From Sediminibacterium salmoneum NBRC 103935 (GTDB lineage: Bacteria; Bacteroidota; Bacteroidia; Chitinophagales; Chitinophagaceae): a DNA stretch of 56,278 nt. The position numbers and the translations under genes were made by a program. Location: NCBI RefSeq assembly GCF_000511175.1, contig NZ_KI866530.1, forward strand, positions 1,077,904-1,134,181, read 5' to 3'. Of the stretch, positions 18,372-26,589 are shown piece by piece; position 1 is the stretch's first letter, and each line of letters begins with the position of its first letter. The notes under the pieces are model-generated. The model did no database searches, was not told where the DNA came from, and saw only the letters and a list, made by a program, of their open reading frames with translations.

Positions 18372-19081
18372 TAGACATAAAAGACATATCAAAATCATTT
18401 GGCAAACTGTCGGTCTTAAGAGGAATTGATCTTAATTTAAACAGAGGCCAGTGTGTTGCACTGATTGGACCCAATGGTTGTGGAAAAACCACATTGATTA
18501 AAATTATCCTTAGTATGGTGATGGCCGACAAAGGTGAAGTAATTATTAATGGTCAATTAATCACCAAGGGTATTGCTTACAAAAAGATGATTGGATATAT
18601 GCCACAAATTGGCCGCTATCCACAAAACATGACGATTGGCCAGATTATTGAAATGGTTCAATCTATCAGAAATACCAGTGAAAACCTGGACTTGTCCTTA
18701 TTTCATTCATTTGGAATGGATGGTCTCCTCGATAAAAAAATGGGAACGCTTAGCGGTGGTACTATGCAAAAAGTAAGTGCGGTACTGGCTTTCATGTTCA
18801 ATCCTCCTATACTAATCTTGGATGAACCCACTGCAGGCCTGGATCCGATATCAGCTGAAATACTGAAAGAAAAAATTATTGCAGAAAGAAACAATGGGAA
18901 ATTGATAATCATCACTTCTCACCTACTGAGTGAATTAGACAATATGGTTTCAGAAATCATTTTCATGCAGGAAGGCAAAGTTGCTTTTCATCAGTCTGTA
19001 GATAAATTGAAGTCGTCTACCGGAAGCATGAATATATCCGAAGCCATTCTCAGCATTTTAAAAAGCAAAGTAAATGAATAG
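18368..19081 (+). CDS. nosF: NosF, ABC transporter ATPase
   Basis: A 237-residue ABC ATPase with Walker A GPNGCGKTT (about residues 36-44), signature LSGGTMQKVSA (about 131), Walker B LILDEPTAGLDP (about 155) and H-loop TSHLLSELD. With NosY it forms the ATP-driven complex needed for CuZ assembly or sulfur supply to NosZ. The ATG overlaps the nosD stop by four bases and the gene overlaps nosY by eight, so the order D-F-Y is tightly coupled, as in other nos operons. Confidence 0.93.
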   Translation: MIDIKDISKSFGKLSVLRGIDLNLNRGQCVALIGPNGCGKTTLIKIILSMVMADKGEVIINGQLITKGIAYKKMIGYMPQIGRYPQNMTIGQIIEMVQSIRNTSENLDLSLFHSFGMDGLLDKKMGTLSGGTMQKVSAVLAFMFNPPILILDEPTAGLDPISAEILKEKIIAERNNGKLIIITSHLLSELDNMVSEIIFMQEGKVAFHQSVDKLKSSTGSMNISEAILSILKSKVNE

Positions 19082-19841
19082 AATTCTGAAATATATCTTA
19101 CTGGATATTCTCAAAAACAAATTCGTTATTGCCTATACAATCATGTTGGCAGTAATTGGCTGGTCATCTTTTACACTGGAGGACAATAGCGCTAAGGGTA
19201 TATTGACTTTACTGAATCTTATTTTACTTACTGTACCATTGGTTTCTATTCTTTTTGCTGCCATATACATTTATAATAGTGCGGAATTCATTGAGCTGCT
19301 CATAAGCCATCCCATTAAAAGAAAAGACATCTGGCTGAGCTTGTTTGGAGGTTTGGCAGGAAGTATGGTATTGGCATTCATTTTAGGCGCAGGTATTCCC
19401 CTGTTAATTTACAGTGATTTTAGCCAGTCCGTTCTTATGTTAGCCATCGGCATAATCATTACTGTCATTTTCGTAGCATTGGCAATGCTATGCACCATCA
19501 TTTACAAAGACAAAGCAAAAGGCATAGGCCTTACCATTATTCTCTGGATTTACTTTGCCTTACTTTTTGATGGCATTCTGTTGTTTTTGATGTTTCAATT
19601 CTCAGACTACCCTATTGAAAAACCAATGGTTGCCTTAACAGCTTTAAGCCCAATAGATCTATCCAGAATTTTAATGCTGCTGCAACTGGATTCTGCCGCA
19701 TTACTGGGATATACGGGTGCCATATTCAATGAATTCTTTGGTAACACCAAAGGCATGATAATTTCATTTATGCTCTTGCTGGGATGGATTGTTTTACCAT
19801 TGATTATTTCATTGAAAAAATTTAATCGAAAAGACCTCTAA
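19074..19841 (+). CDS. nosY: NosY, ABC-2 type permease
   Basis: A 255-residue membrane protein with about six hydrophobic helices (IAYTIMLAVIGWSSF, ILLTVPLVSILFAAIYIY, GSMVLAFILGAGIPLLIY, MLAIGIIITVIFVALAML, ILWIYFALLFDGILLFLM, and MIISFMLLLGWIVLPLII). The loop ELLISHPIKRKDIWLS between helices 2 and 3 is the coupling segment seen in NosY/ABC-2 permeases. It is the membrane partner of NosF. It starts inside the 3' end of nosF and is followed 11 bases later by the hemoglobin gene. Confidence 0.92.
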   Translation: MNRILKYILLDILKNKFVIAYTIMLAVIGWSSFTLEDNSAKGILTLLNLILLTVPLVSILFAAIYIYNSAEFIELLISHPIKRKDIWLSLFGGLAGSMVLAFILGAGIPLLIYSDFSQSVLMLAIGIIITVIFVALAMLCTIIYKDKAKGIGLTIILWIYFALLFDGILLFLMFQFSDYPIEKPMVALTALSPIDLSRILMLLQLDSAALLGYTGAIFNEFFGNTKGMIISFMLLLGWIVLPLIISLKKFNRKDL

Positions 19842-19852
19842 AATCATTCAAC

Positions 19853-20224
19853 ATGAAAACAGATATTACCAATAGAGGGGATATTGAAAAACTAGTTAAC
19901 AGTTTTTACGAAAAGGTTCTGAAAGAACCTTCTATCTCGTTTTTCTTTACGGAAATTGTTCCCGTAAACTGGGAAAAGCACTTACCAGTCATGTACGATT
20001 TCTGGGAAAATATTCTGTTCTTTACGGGTGGTTACGACGGAAACCCTATGGCCAAACACAAGGATATTCATAAAAAATGCCCCATGAAGATGGAGCATTT
20101 TCAAAAATGGTTAATGTTATTTACTGAAACGGTAGATCAATTATTTGAAGGAGAAAAAGCCGAACTGGCTAAACAACGTGCAACCAGTATTGCCACTGTA
20201 ATGCAAATAAAGATGTTCAGTTAA
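19853..20224 (+). CDS. Group III truncated hemoglobin
   Basis: A 123-residue 2-on-2 hemoglobin. The N-terminus LVNSFYEKVLKEPSISFFF matches the B/C helix region of the group III (P) family, and the proximal histidine is probably His82 in MEHFQKWLMLF. Group III globins bind O2 or NO and are often found with denitrification genes, where a role in NO handling is suspected. As last gene of the nos operon it may protect the copper enzyme or sense NO or O2; this is inference. Its stop at 20222-20224 directly abuts the stop of the convergent fasciclin gene, with no room for a separate terminator. Confidence 0.85.
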   Translation: MKTDITNRGDIEKLVNSFYEKVLKEPSISFFFTEIVPVNWEKHLPVMYDFWENILFFTGGYDGNPMAKHKDIHKKCPMKMEHFQKWLMLFTETVDQLFEGEKAELAKQRATSIATVMQIKMFS

Positions 20225-20776
20225 TTATTTAGGCAATAAAACATCGTTAATTACATGGATAATTCCATTGGAAGTAACAATTGAGGCTACAATTTCAGAG
20301 CCATTCACTAAAGTCTTATCCCCATTTTTGGTAATTTTTACTTTTCCACCATTCACTTGCTCAAATTCCTGCCCATCCTGCATATATTCGGATTTCAAAA
20401 CGCCAACATAAGTGTGGTACTCCAGGATATTCTTTAAATCAGCCTTCTTTTCTGGCTTTAAAAGCCCTTCAACTGTTCCGGCAGGTAATTTTTCAAATGC
20501 AGCATTTGTAGGTGCAAATACAGTAAATGGTCCTGCATTACTAAGGGCATCCACCAGACTGGCGGCTTTAACAGCAGCTACGAGCGTACTGTGATCCTTA
20601 CTTCCTATAGCTACCTGAACAATATTAGGGCTGGAAGTTTCATCCTTAACAGCAGATTGTCCTACAGAAGTTTGTTCAGTACTGGCAGCATCAGCAGGAG
20701 CTTCAGCGTTTTCGCTAGCGCAACTTGCACCCAATAAAATAAATAAGCAAGAATAGAGAATCGGTTTTGTTTTCAT
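20225..20776 (-). CDS. Fasciclin (FAS1) domain lipoprotein
   Basis: A 183-residue protein with lipobox LGASC (Cys19) and an Ala/Ser/Asp-rich linker to about residue 50. One complete FAS1 domain follows: LVAAVKAASLVDALSNAGPFTVFAPTN-type H1 motif near 65-92, the YH motif (ILEYHTYVGVLK near 118-129) and the H2 motif NGIIHVINDVLLPK at the end. FAS1 proteins mediate adhesion or act as extracytoplasmic sensors; a specific role here is unknown. The leader carries an inverted repeat that reaches the start codon (20776-20806) and an FNR-like box (20828-20841), so its expression may be tied to the same signal as the nos genes. Confidence 0.9.
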   Translation of the reverse strand: MKTKPILYSCLFILLGASCASENAEAPADAASTEQTSVGQSAVKDETSSPNIVQVAIGSKDHSTLVAAVKAASLVDALSNAGPFTVFAPTNAAFEKLPAGTVEGLLKPEKKADLKNILEYHTYVGVLKSEYMQDGQEFEQVNGGKVKITKNGDKTLVNGSEIVASIVTSNGIIHVINDVLLPK

Positions 20777-20806
20777 GACCTTTAAGATTTATTTGCCTAA
20801 AGGTCA
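20776..20806. repeat. 9-bp inverted repeat at the fasciclin start codon
   Basis: TGACCTTTA (20776-20784) and TAAAGGTCA (20798-20806) are perfect inverted copies 13 bases apart. On the minus strand the left arm ends at the A of the fasciclin ATG. It can be an operator with half-sites two helical turns apart, or an mRNA hairpin that would cover the start site. Confidence 0.7.
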
Positions 20807-20827
20807 GCATTGATATATAATTTTTTT

Positions 20828-20841
20828 ATGATTACAATCAC
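20828..20841. promoter_or_regulatory. FNR-like box before the fasciclin gene
   Basis: ATGAT-TACA-ATCAC matches the FNR consensus TTGAT-N4-ATCAA except at the two outermost bases. It overlaps the stop codon of the membrane protein gene, about 55 bases upstream of the fasciclin start. A TATATATC stretch lies about 19 bases further on. Confidence 0.5.
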
Positions 20842-22052
20842 AACACGCCATTTTTTTGGGGCGCTAAATATCGCATAAACCCAATTGCGGAAAGCAGCAG
20901 CAGTAATGCAACGCCTAACAAAATTTCATTGATAAAAGGAACCACTGTATAACTCAAAGAGGCTATGCCCTGAATACCAAGAAAAAATTCATTTAAAAAC
21001 ACCATAACAGCAAAGAATTTAATTGCCTGAGCCGACTTCCTGTTCAATGTAAAATAGGGCTGATCAATTAAATATGCCAGTAAGAATAACAAGGTAAATG
21101 CCAGGAGCACAAGGTGTAAATAAGCAATCACAATAGGTCTAAATCCAAAAGCCAGTTTACTAATACTGGGTATGGTAGATCCCGCCTGTAAAGCTATTTT
21201 AACCATTAGGGCTAACATGGATAATAATCCCACAAAAAATAAAACGGGTTTCTGATCTGCTATTTTTTTAAAGCCGGCAGTTAAAAATTGTCTGATTAAA
21301 TAAAATAGCCCAACACATTGTACAAGCGCAGACAAAACCACCAATACATAAATCCAGACCGGAAGTTTCAGCCATAATACTGATAACCCATAAGCCGGAA
21401 TCACACTAATAGCAAAAGCTTTGAAAAAAGTATCCTGATGAGCAAAATTCAATTGGTGCTGATTCATCCAGTTCACTAATAATCCCATACATCCAAAGAA
21501 AAACCACCCATTATACTGGAAATGTAAAAACCAGTAAGTGGCTGCCAGATAATTGTATTGGGTCATATTACCGGTTAACCACATTTCAATTAACCAGAAC
21601 TGGGCAATCAAAGAAAACAAAAATAAAACCCCACCCATTTTAAACCAGCGCATGGCAGAACTTTTAAGTGCTGCCCACTTAAACAGCCCTAAAACAACAA
21701 AAAGTAATACGGCAATAAAACTCATTAACTGAGCTGTTACGGCAATCATTCCAAACCCTTGCCAGATAAATGCCATACAGGCTACATAAGAGAAAAATAA
21801 ATTGGCATGAATAGAATGCGTCAGCAATTTCAATTGACCAGCCCTTAGTGAATCATGAATAACAATCAAAATAAATGTTAACAGAAAATGGGTAATTAAA
21901 CCCGAAAAAGCAAAACCAGAATGAGCAAGCTGCAAATGTTTCTGATTAACAATGGGGAATGAAAATCCTATCTTATACCGCATAATAACACCAAGTAATG
22001 CTACGATAATCAAACTGAGCAATCCTAGTGATAATAAGCGTTTTGGATTCAT
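20838..22052 (-). CDS. Heme-copper-oxidase subunit I-like membrane protein without the CuB His pair
   Basis: A 404-residue protein with about 12 hydrophobic helices. Helix II, QKHLQLAHSGFAFSG (His39, His44), lines up with the low-spin heme ligand region of CcoN/NorB (LHTNAVIFAFGG-type). TYWFLHFQYNGWFFF (His177) resembles the WWYGHNAVGFFLT helix of cbb3 oxidases, where the His is a CuB ligand. YLHLVLLAF (His313) sits where the heme-ligating helix X is expected. No adjacent His-His pair (the other CuB ligands) is present. I infer a degenerate oxidase-like, possibly heme-binding protein. NnrS or an unrelated 12-helix family are alternatives. Its ATG overlaps the Crp/Fnr stop (ATGA), so the two are coupled. 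Confidence 0.5.
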   Translation of the reverse strand: MNPKRLLSLGLLSLIIVALLGVIMRYKIGFSFPIVNQKHLQLAHSGFAFSGLITHFLLTFILIVIHDSLRAGQLKLLTHSIHANLFFSYVACMAFIWQGFGMIAVTAQLMSFIAVLLFVVLGLFKWAALKSSAMRWFKMGGVLFLFSLIAQFWLIEMWLTGNMTQYNYLAATYWFLHFQYNGWFFFGCMGLLVNWMNQHQLNFAHQDTFFKAFAISVIPAYGLSVLWLKLPVWIYVLVVLSALVQCVGLFYLIRQFLTAGFKKIADQKPVLFFVGLLSMLALMVKIALQAGSTIPSISKLAFGFRPIVIAYLHLVLLAFTLLFLLAYLIDQPYFTLNRKSAQAIKFFAVMVFLNEFFLGIQGIASLSYTVVPFINEILLGVALLLLLSAIGFMRYLAPQKNGVL

Positions 22053-22642
22053 TTGTAATACAATTTATGGTCGATAATTTTTACCTTTTTACTCTCACAC
22101 AACTTTGATAAGGTTCGGATTACTGTTTCCACCCTTAGACCTGTAAAGTCTGCCAGCTGTTGTCTGGTAAAAGGCACAAGGCCCTGTTCGTTTAATTTTT
22201 CCTCGTTTTTAATTTTAAGTAAAAAAGCAATTAATTTTTCTTCGGGTGAATTATTCACGAGAATATTTGCTGTTAAGGTTTTACAGTATAATCTATCTGC
22301 AAATATCTCAAACAATCGCCTAAACAACAGAGGATGATCGTCTAATAAATGTAAAAATTTATCTCTTGACAATCTGTAAATCAGAGAATCCGTAATGGCA
22401 TAGGCACTGGCAGGATAGGGTTTCTGCAACCATAAAGCAGGTTCTCCAAAGCTATGTCCTTCATGAAAAACGCCCTGTATAAACTCTTTACCATCATTTG
22501 TCATACTGGTCATTTTAACAGCCCCTTCATCAATCTGATGAAAGTACCTTGCTTCGTTTTCCTGAGCAAAAATCAGTTCTCCTTTATGCCATTTTTTTGG
22601 AGTAGCTCCATAGGCAAGTAATGTATCTGTATCAATTAGCAT
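22049..22642 (-). CDS. Crp/Fnr-family transcription regulator
   Basis: A 197-residue regulator with an N-terminal cyclic-nucleotide-binding-like beta roll (IFAQENEARYFHQIDEGAVKM, and GHSFGEPAL near residues 62-70), a long dimer helix and a C-terminal winged helix. The recognition helix reads RVETVIRTL with Glu172 and Arg176, the two residues that read TGA/TCA half-sites in FNR proteins; the Ser of the FNR E-x-x-S-R motif is Ile. There are only two cysteines and no N-terminal Cys cluster, so it is not a [4Fe-4S] FNR. A heme-based DNR-like or ligand-free sensor is possible. It is the first gene of the unit that converges on the nos operon and is a good candidate to bind the boxes at 13519 and 20828. 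Confidence 0.88.
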   Translation of the reverse strand: MLIDTDTLLAYGATPKKWHKGELIFAQENEARYFHQIDEGAVKMTSMTNDGKEFIQGVFHEGHSFGEPALWLQKPYPASAYAITDSLIYRLSRDKFLHLLDDHPLLFRRLFEIFADRLYCKTLTANILVNNSPEEKLIAFLLKIKNEEKLNEQGLVPFTRQQLADFTGLRVETVIRTLSKLCESKKVKIIDHKLYYK

Positions 22643-22694
22643 GTTGAATGGTTCTTGATTAGGATTACATTAAAATTACAATTTATTTTATGTA

Positions 22695-23357
22695 TTAATT
22701 TAACAATTTCGGCAATATTTTATGTTTCCAAATAATATATCCCAACCCATTCATATGCAAACTGTCTTTTAGAAATATTTCAGGTCTGGGCAAACCCGAT
22801 TCATTTAACATGGCTTCCCAGACATCAATATAAGAGGCATTGTCCTGCTTCCCCAAGAATTCATTAATAGATTGATTGGCCTGCTGCATTTTCTCCCTTA
22901 AATGCCACCTGGAAGGACTTGGCTTCATACTTACAAAACTAATATGTGTGGATGGCAACCGTTTCCGGATCATTCCAAACAAATTTGCAAACCGGTTAAC
23001 AACAGAATCAACCGGCAGATTTTTATCAACTGTAAAGTCATTCTCTCCGCAATATATAACCACTTGTTTTGGTTGGTAGGGAAATAAAATCTCTTCTGTA
23101 TATCGAATAACATCTGGTAAAGATGATCCGCCGAATCCCCTGTTAATAATAGAAAAACCCTTAAAATCATCTTTTATACTATGCCAGAGCCTGAAACTGG
23201 AACTACCCGCAAAAAGAATGGCATTTTTAGGTGGTACTGAAAGGCTATCTTGTTGCTTAAAAGCATTAATTTCCTTGATAAATGGCTGTGCCTGACTTTT
23301 ACAAAAGCAACAAAATAAACAAGCGGTAAAGATGAGTATCCGATAGCAAGAATTCAT
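22695..23357 (-). CDS. Secreted SGNH/GDSL hydrolase
   Basis: A 220-residue protein with a signal peptide (MNSCYRILIFTACLFCCFCKSQAQ). SGNH blocks are present: block I AGSSSFRLW (GSS variant of GDS), block II GFGGSSLPD with its Gly, block III YCGENDF (G-x-N-D) and block V DSLHMNGLGY (D-x-x-H). It probably removes acyl or acetyl groups from a carbohydrate. It starts four bases after the EEP gene stop and is the last gene of the polysaccharide locus, so a role in deacylating the imported glycan is plausible. Confidence 0.85.
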   Translation of the reverse strand: MNSCYRILIFTACLFCCFCKSQAQPFIKEINAFKQQDSLSVPPKNAILFAGSSSFRLWHSIKDDFKGFSIINRGFGGSSLPDVIRYTEEILFPYQPKQVVIYCGENDFTVDKNLPVDSVVNRFANLFGMIRKRLPSTHISFVSMKPSPSRWHLREKMQQANQSINEFLGKQDNASYIDVWEAMLNESGLPRPEIFLKDSLHMNGLGYIIWKHKILPKLLN

Positions 23358-23361
23358 TATT

Positions 23362-24204
23362 CTATTTTAAAATGGTTAAAGTTGCCATTACAGGAAAATG
23401 ATCGGAAGGATATTTCATATCATATGAGTCTGTAATGGTTGCAAATTTATCCACTTTAATTTTAGGATGCTTATTTACAAACACATAATCAATTCCTCCA
23501 TTGGGTTTTGATAAAAACTTAAATGCATTCCAAGTATCAATATTGCCGTAAACCTGTTGACTGATGTCTCTTGCATTGTGCATTTCACTTACAATTCTTT
23601 GGATAGGTTCTTCGGTTGACCTTAAGTTGAAATCCCCTAATAGAATTACTGGTTCGTTTTTAGTATTTAAACTTTTAATTTTTTGTAAGATCAGTTTCGC
23701 CGATTCTATTCTGGCTGTTTTACCTACATGATCAAAATGTGTATTAAAAACCCATACCAATTGTTTGGTCTTAATGTTTTTAAACAGCCCATAAGTGCAC
23801 ACACGATTGCAAACAGCATCCCACCCCATACAAACTGAATCAGACTTTGGGGCTAACCAAAAGGTTGACTGTTTAATCGGTATGTATTTATCCGTATTAT
23901 AAAAGATGCAAGAATACTCTCCTTGTGTCTTTCCATCATCTCTTCCTACCCCGATATAACTATAATTAGACAAACTGCTGTCTAAATACATGAGTTGATG
24001 GTGCAATACTTCCTGAGCTCCAATAAAATCAGGCTCATAGTATTGCATTAACCCCGACACCCTGTCTTTTCTAAGATCCCACCTGTTTTCTCCATCAGAA
24101 GCCGCATCTAACCGAATATTGAAAGACATGGCTTTTATTGTTGTTTGCGCTTGTATTTTAAATAAAAAACAACAAGTCAAAACAGCGAAGCAAAAATATT
24201 TCAT
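23362..24204 (-). CDS. Secreted endonuclease/exonuclease/phosphatase-family protein
   Basis: A 280-residue protein with a signal peptide and an EEP (DNase I-like) fold. Motifs in order: MSFNIRLDA (metal Asn), DFIGAQEVLHHQ (metal Glu), NTHFDH, ILLGDFNLRSTEEP (catalytic Asp and Asn), GGIDYVFV and YPSDHFPVMA (final D-H pair). Such secreted EEP proteins occur in many polysaccharide loci; phosphatase or phosphodiesterase activity on substituted glycans is more likely than DNase activity, but this is inference. Gaps of four bases on both sides place it in one transcript with the glucanase and SGNH genes. Confidence 0.88.
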   Translation of the reverse strand: MKYFCFAVLTCCFLFKIQAQTTIKAMSFNIRLDAASDGENRWDLRKDRVSGLMQYYEPDFIGAQEVLHHQLMYLDSSLSNYSYIGVGRDDGKTQGEYSCIFYNTDKYIPIKQSTFWLAPKSDSVCMGWDAVCNRVCTYGLFKNIKTKQLVWVFNTHFDHVGKTARIESAKLILQKIKSLNTKNEPVILLGDFNLRSTEEPIQRIVSEMHNARDISQQVYGNIDTWNAFKFLSKPNGGIDYVFVNKHPKIKVDKFATITDSYDMKYPSDHFPVMATLTILK

Positions 24205-24208
24205 GTAA

Positions 24209-25552
24209 TTACTTTAAATAGGGACTCGTAAAACCTAATTTTTTTAATCCTTCTTGTACATCGGGACTACTCATAAATAATTTCCAGATAAAACCTGAAC
24301 GATAATTTTCCATCATAACCACAATGGGGCCTTGATCAATGGCAAGATAACGAGGTTGAAACCAATTATGGTGTAAACTAAAAGCATCATAAAAACCATA
24401 CTTGCCCCAAACCTGGCTACCTAAATCATTATACCAGTATTTCATTGCTTTCATTGATTCATTTGGTGTATAAGGAAACGAAGATAAAGCTGCTGTTGGG
24501 GATATAACACCAAGATCACGTTCTTTACTTGGGGCATGTCCTGCATAACCTTTTACTGAGTAACTTGAGGTTAATCCCCAATTATTGGGGCCATATCCTT
24601 TAAATCCTCCACTGTTTTCTACACACCAATTATAATTGATTTTTGCCTGATTTACAGTCTCATTCCAATAATTTGCATATTGATCTCTTAATCCCCTGGG
24701 ATCAAGCCCTAGATAAGAATAATGCGCCCAGAAGAGTGGTCCCCCATTCGGTGGATTTCCCTGATGATTTAACTCTAAAGGCAATGAATAGGAAACTTTT
24801 GGGTCTCTGATTTTGCCGCTTATAGCCCATCCTTCATGATATACTTCTGCAGGTACAGCATTGGTTGGTGAGGAAGCAGCTAAAATATACATAATCAAAC
24901 ACTCGTTGTAGCCTTTTACCGGGAAATTCATTTTCCATGCATGATTAGGACTCCAGTGCCAGTACAAAACATTTTGTTTATTTCGGTAAAAATTAAAATC
25001 AACTTCTCTCCAGAGCTTATCAGCTCTGACTGCAATTGCTTTTTCTTGTTTGTTACCATTTTTAAAATATTGTCTTACGCATAACAAGCCTTGCAACATA
25101 AATGAGGTCTCAACCAAATCTCCTCCATCATCATATCTGCTGAATGGTTTTACTTTTCCGGTTGTGCCATCCCACCAATGTGGCCATACTCCATGAAATC
25201 GGTCTGCTGTTTCCAAAAAGTGCAAGATAGTTTCTAGTCGCTTAACGCCTTCTGCTCTGGTAATAAAGCCTCTTTCAATTCCAACCAAAATGGCCATCAC
25301 GCCAAAGCCACCTCCTCCACTCGTTACAACGTTTTGGTCGTTTTGTGGATAGATATTATCTAGGTGAATTCGCTCTCTTGCTAAACCACTATTGGGCTCT
25401 GCTCCGGACCAAAAATATTGAAAACTAGCTTCCTGAACCTTTCGAAAAAGTGCTGTATCAGCTGTTGGTATAGGTTCAAGCTTTATTAAAGTCTTTTGAG
25501 CATTTGCGCCCAAAATCAACAAACAACTTAAAATTGAAATAAAGAATTTCAT
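24209..25552 (-). CDS. Glycoamylase-like glycoside hydrolase (PF10091, GH144-like)
   Basis: A 447-residue exported protein. I chose the ATG at 25552, which starts the signal peptide MKFFISILSCLLILGANAQ; the frame goes on upstream to 25603. It matches the glycoamylase-like (alpha/alpha)6 barrel family: FQYFWSGAEPNSGLARER, GGGGFGVMAILVG, WPHWWDG, KGYNECLIMYILAASSP, FWAHYSYLGLDPRG, and the late FYDAFSLHHNW and DQGPIVVMMENYRSG. GH144 endo-beta-1,2-glucanases of Chitinophaga belong here, so beta-1,2-glucan is a reasonable substrate guess, not proof. It is the only glycoside hydrolase in the locus. A UUCG hairpin lies just upstream. Confidence 0.82.
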   Translation of the reverse strand: MKFFISILSCLLILGANAQKTLIKLEPIPTADTALFRKVQEASFQYFWSGAEPNSGLARERIHLDNIYPQNDQNVVTSGGGGFGVMAILVGIERGFITRAEGVKRLETILHFLETADRFHGVWPHWWDGTTGKVKPFSRYDDGGDLVETSFMLQGLLCVRQYFKNGNKQEKAIAVRADKLWREVDFNFYRNKQNVLYWHWSPNHAWKMNFPVKGYNECLIMYILAASSPTNAVPAEVYHEGWAISGKIRDPKVSYSLPLELNHQGNPPNGGPLFWAHYSYLGLDPRGLRDQYANYWNETVNQAKINYNWCVENSGGFKGYGPNNWGLTSSYSVKGYAGHAPSKERDLGVISPTAALSSFPYTPNESMKAMKYWYNDLGSQVWGKYGFYDAFSLHHNWFQPRYLAIDQGPIVVMMENYRSGFIWKLFMSSPDVQEGLKKLGFTSPYLK

Positions 25553-25577
25553 GATTGTTATTAAAGCATTAAAAATA

Positions 25578-25593
25578 CCCGCCCGAAGGCGGG
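25578..25593 (-). terminator. UUCG-capped hairpin between LamG and glucanase genes
   Basis: On the minus strand CCCGCC-TTCG-GGCGGG is followed by TATTTTTAA. A six-bp GC stem with a UUCG loop and a T-rich tail is a typical intrinsic terminator. Since the glucanase gene continues on the same strand, it may be a partial terminator or an mRNA-stability element. Confidence 0.65.
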
Positions 25594-25641
25594 CTTTTGT
25601 CAATAAACCCAGTATTCAACCAAAAAAATGAACTAAATCAA

Positions 25642-26568
25642 TCATTTACCAGCTAACCCTAAATTATACAAGGCTCTTATATGCGCGTCTGGTAATGCAA
25701 TATTATAAATCCTCAATTCGTCCATCACCCCTGTCATGGTTCCAAAGCTAACATCGGTACTAACTGTTTTGCCAGGAATTACATTATAGTTACCGCCAAT
25801 GATAACTTCACTTGGCTCAGCTGATCTAAAGTTGTTATTTCCAGTGCCTCTGCTTGGGAATGCACCGGCTTTTCTTCCATTAATCCAAATATCAAAGAAA
25901 CCATTGCTTGCATTGTAATTCAATGCCAAATGCACCCATTTATCCGGACCGATTGGTGGAGTGATATAAGGCATATAATTGGGAGACCCTGGTGCATCTC
26001 TCAATGTATTTATATTGTCCTGCGTACCTCCTCCAATGGTTACAAATGTTGGCTGTACTTTCAAATCAGTTACATTACTAGCTGGAAATGAATTGGTATT
26101 CAAAGAAAAATTTAAACTTCCATTGAATACACCGGGTCTGGTTAATTGAAACAACATAGTTCTCTTTGACCCATTATTTGAAATTTGAATCCAGGTACTG
26201 ATTGCAAAACTTTTAAATACATCTGTTTTAAATGCATTGAACTGAGTTGGATAATAAAGAAACCCGGCATTCAATCTTAATGCCTGTCCTTTAATACCAT
26301 TTGTTACATAACTGTCGTTCACTGAAGTGCCTGGAGCTGTATTTGATTTTACTTCGTTTTTGGTATTGTCAAATGGCCAATAAGCCACTAAGCTTTCGGG
26401 AAAGACTTCGTCCGATGAGGTAAACCCATCAATTTTGCCAACATAATCCGCAGTTGAAACGGCCGGCAAATTATTGGGATTACCATCTTTTTTACAAGAA
26501 ACCATCCAGAAACCAAGCGCCAGGAAACTGTACAGCGATAAGTTCAATTTATTATTCTTGAATTGCAT
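25642..26568 (-). CDS. LamG-domain surface lipoprotein
   Basis: A 308-residue lipoprotein with lipobox MVSC (Cys25) followed by KKDGNPNN, typical of Bacteroidota lipoproteins. From about residue 58 it has a LamG/concanavalin A-like domain: ESLVAYWPFDNTKNE, AISTWIQI, WVHLALNYN, FDIWINGRKAG, and ends GVMDELRIYNIALPDAHIRALYNLG, the classic LamG end. It directly follows SusD (21-base gap), the place of surface glycan-binding proteins in such loci, so it probably binds the target polysaccharide outside the cell. It lacks obvious catalytic residues. Confidence 0.85.
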   Translation of the reverse strand: MQFKNNKLNLSLYSFLALGFWMVSCKKDGNPNNLPAVSTADYVGKIDGFTSSDEVFPESLVAYWPFDNTKNEVKSNTAPGTSVNDSYVTNGIKGQALRLNAGFLYYPTQFNAFKTDVFKSFAISTWIQISNNGSKRTMLFQLTRPGVFNGSLNFSLNTNSFPASNVTDLKVQPTFVTIGGGTQDNINTLRDAPGSPNYMPYITPPIGPDKWVHLALNYNASNGFFDIWINGRKAGAFPSRGTGNNNFRSAEPSEVIIGGNYNVIPGKTVSTDVSFGTMTGVMDELRIYNIALPDAHIRALYNLGLAGK

Positions 26569-26589
26569 ATTAAATAATTAAAAAGTCAA

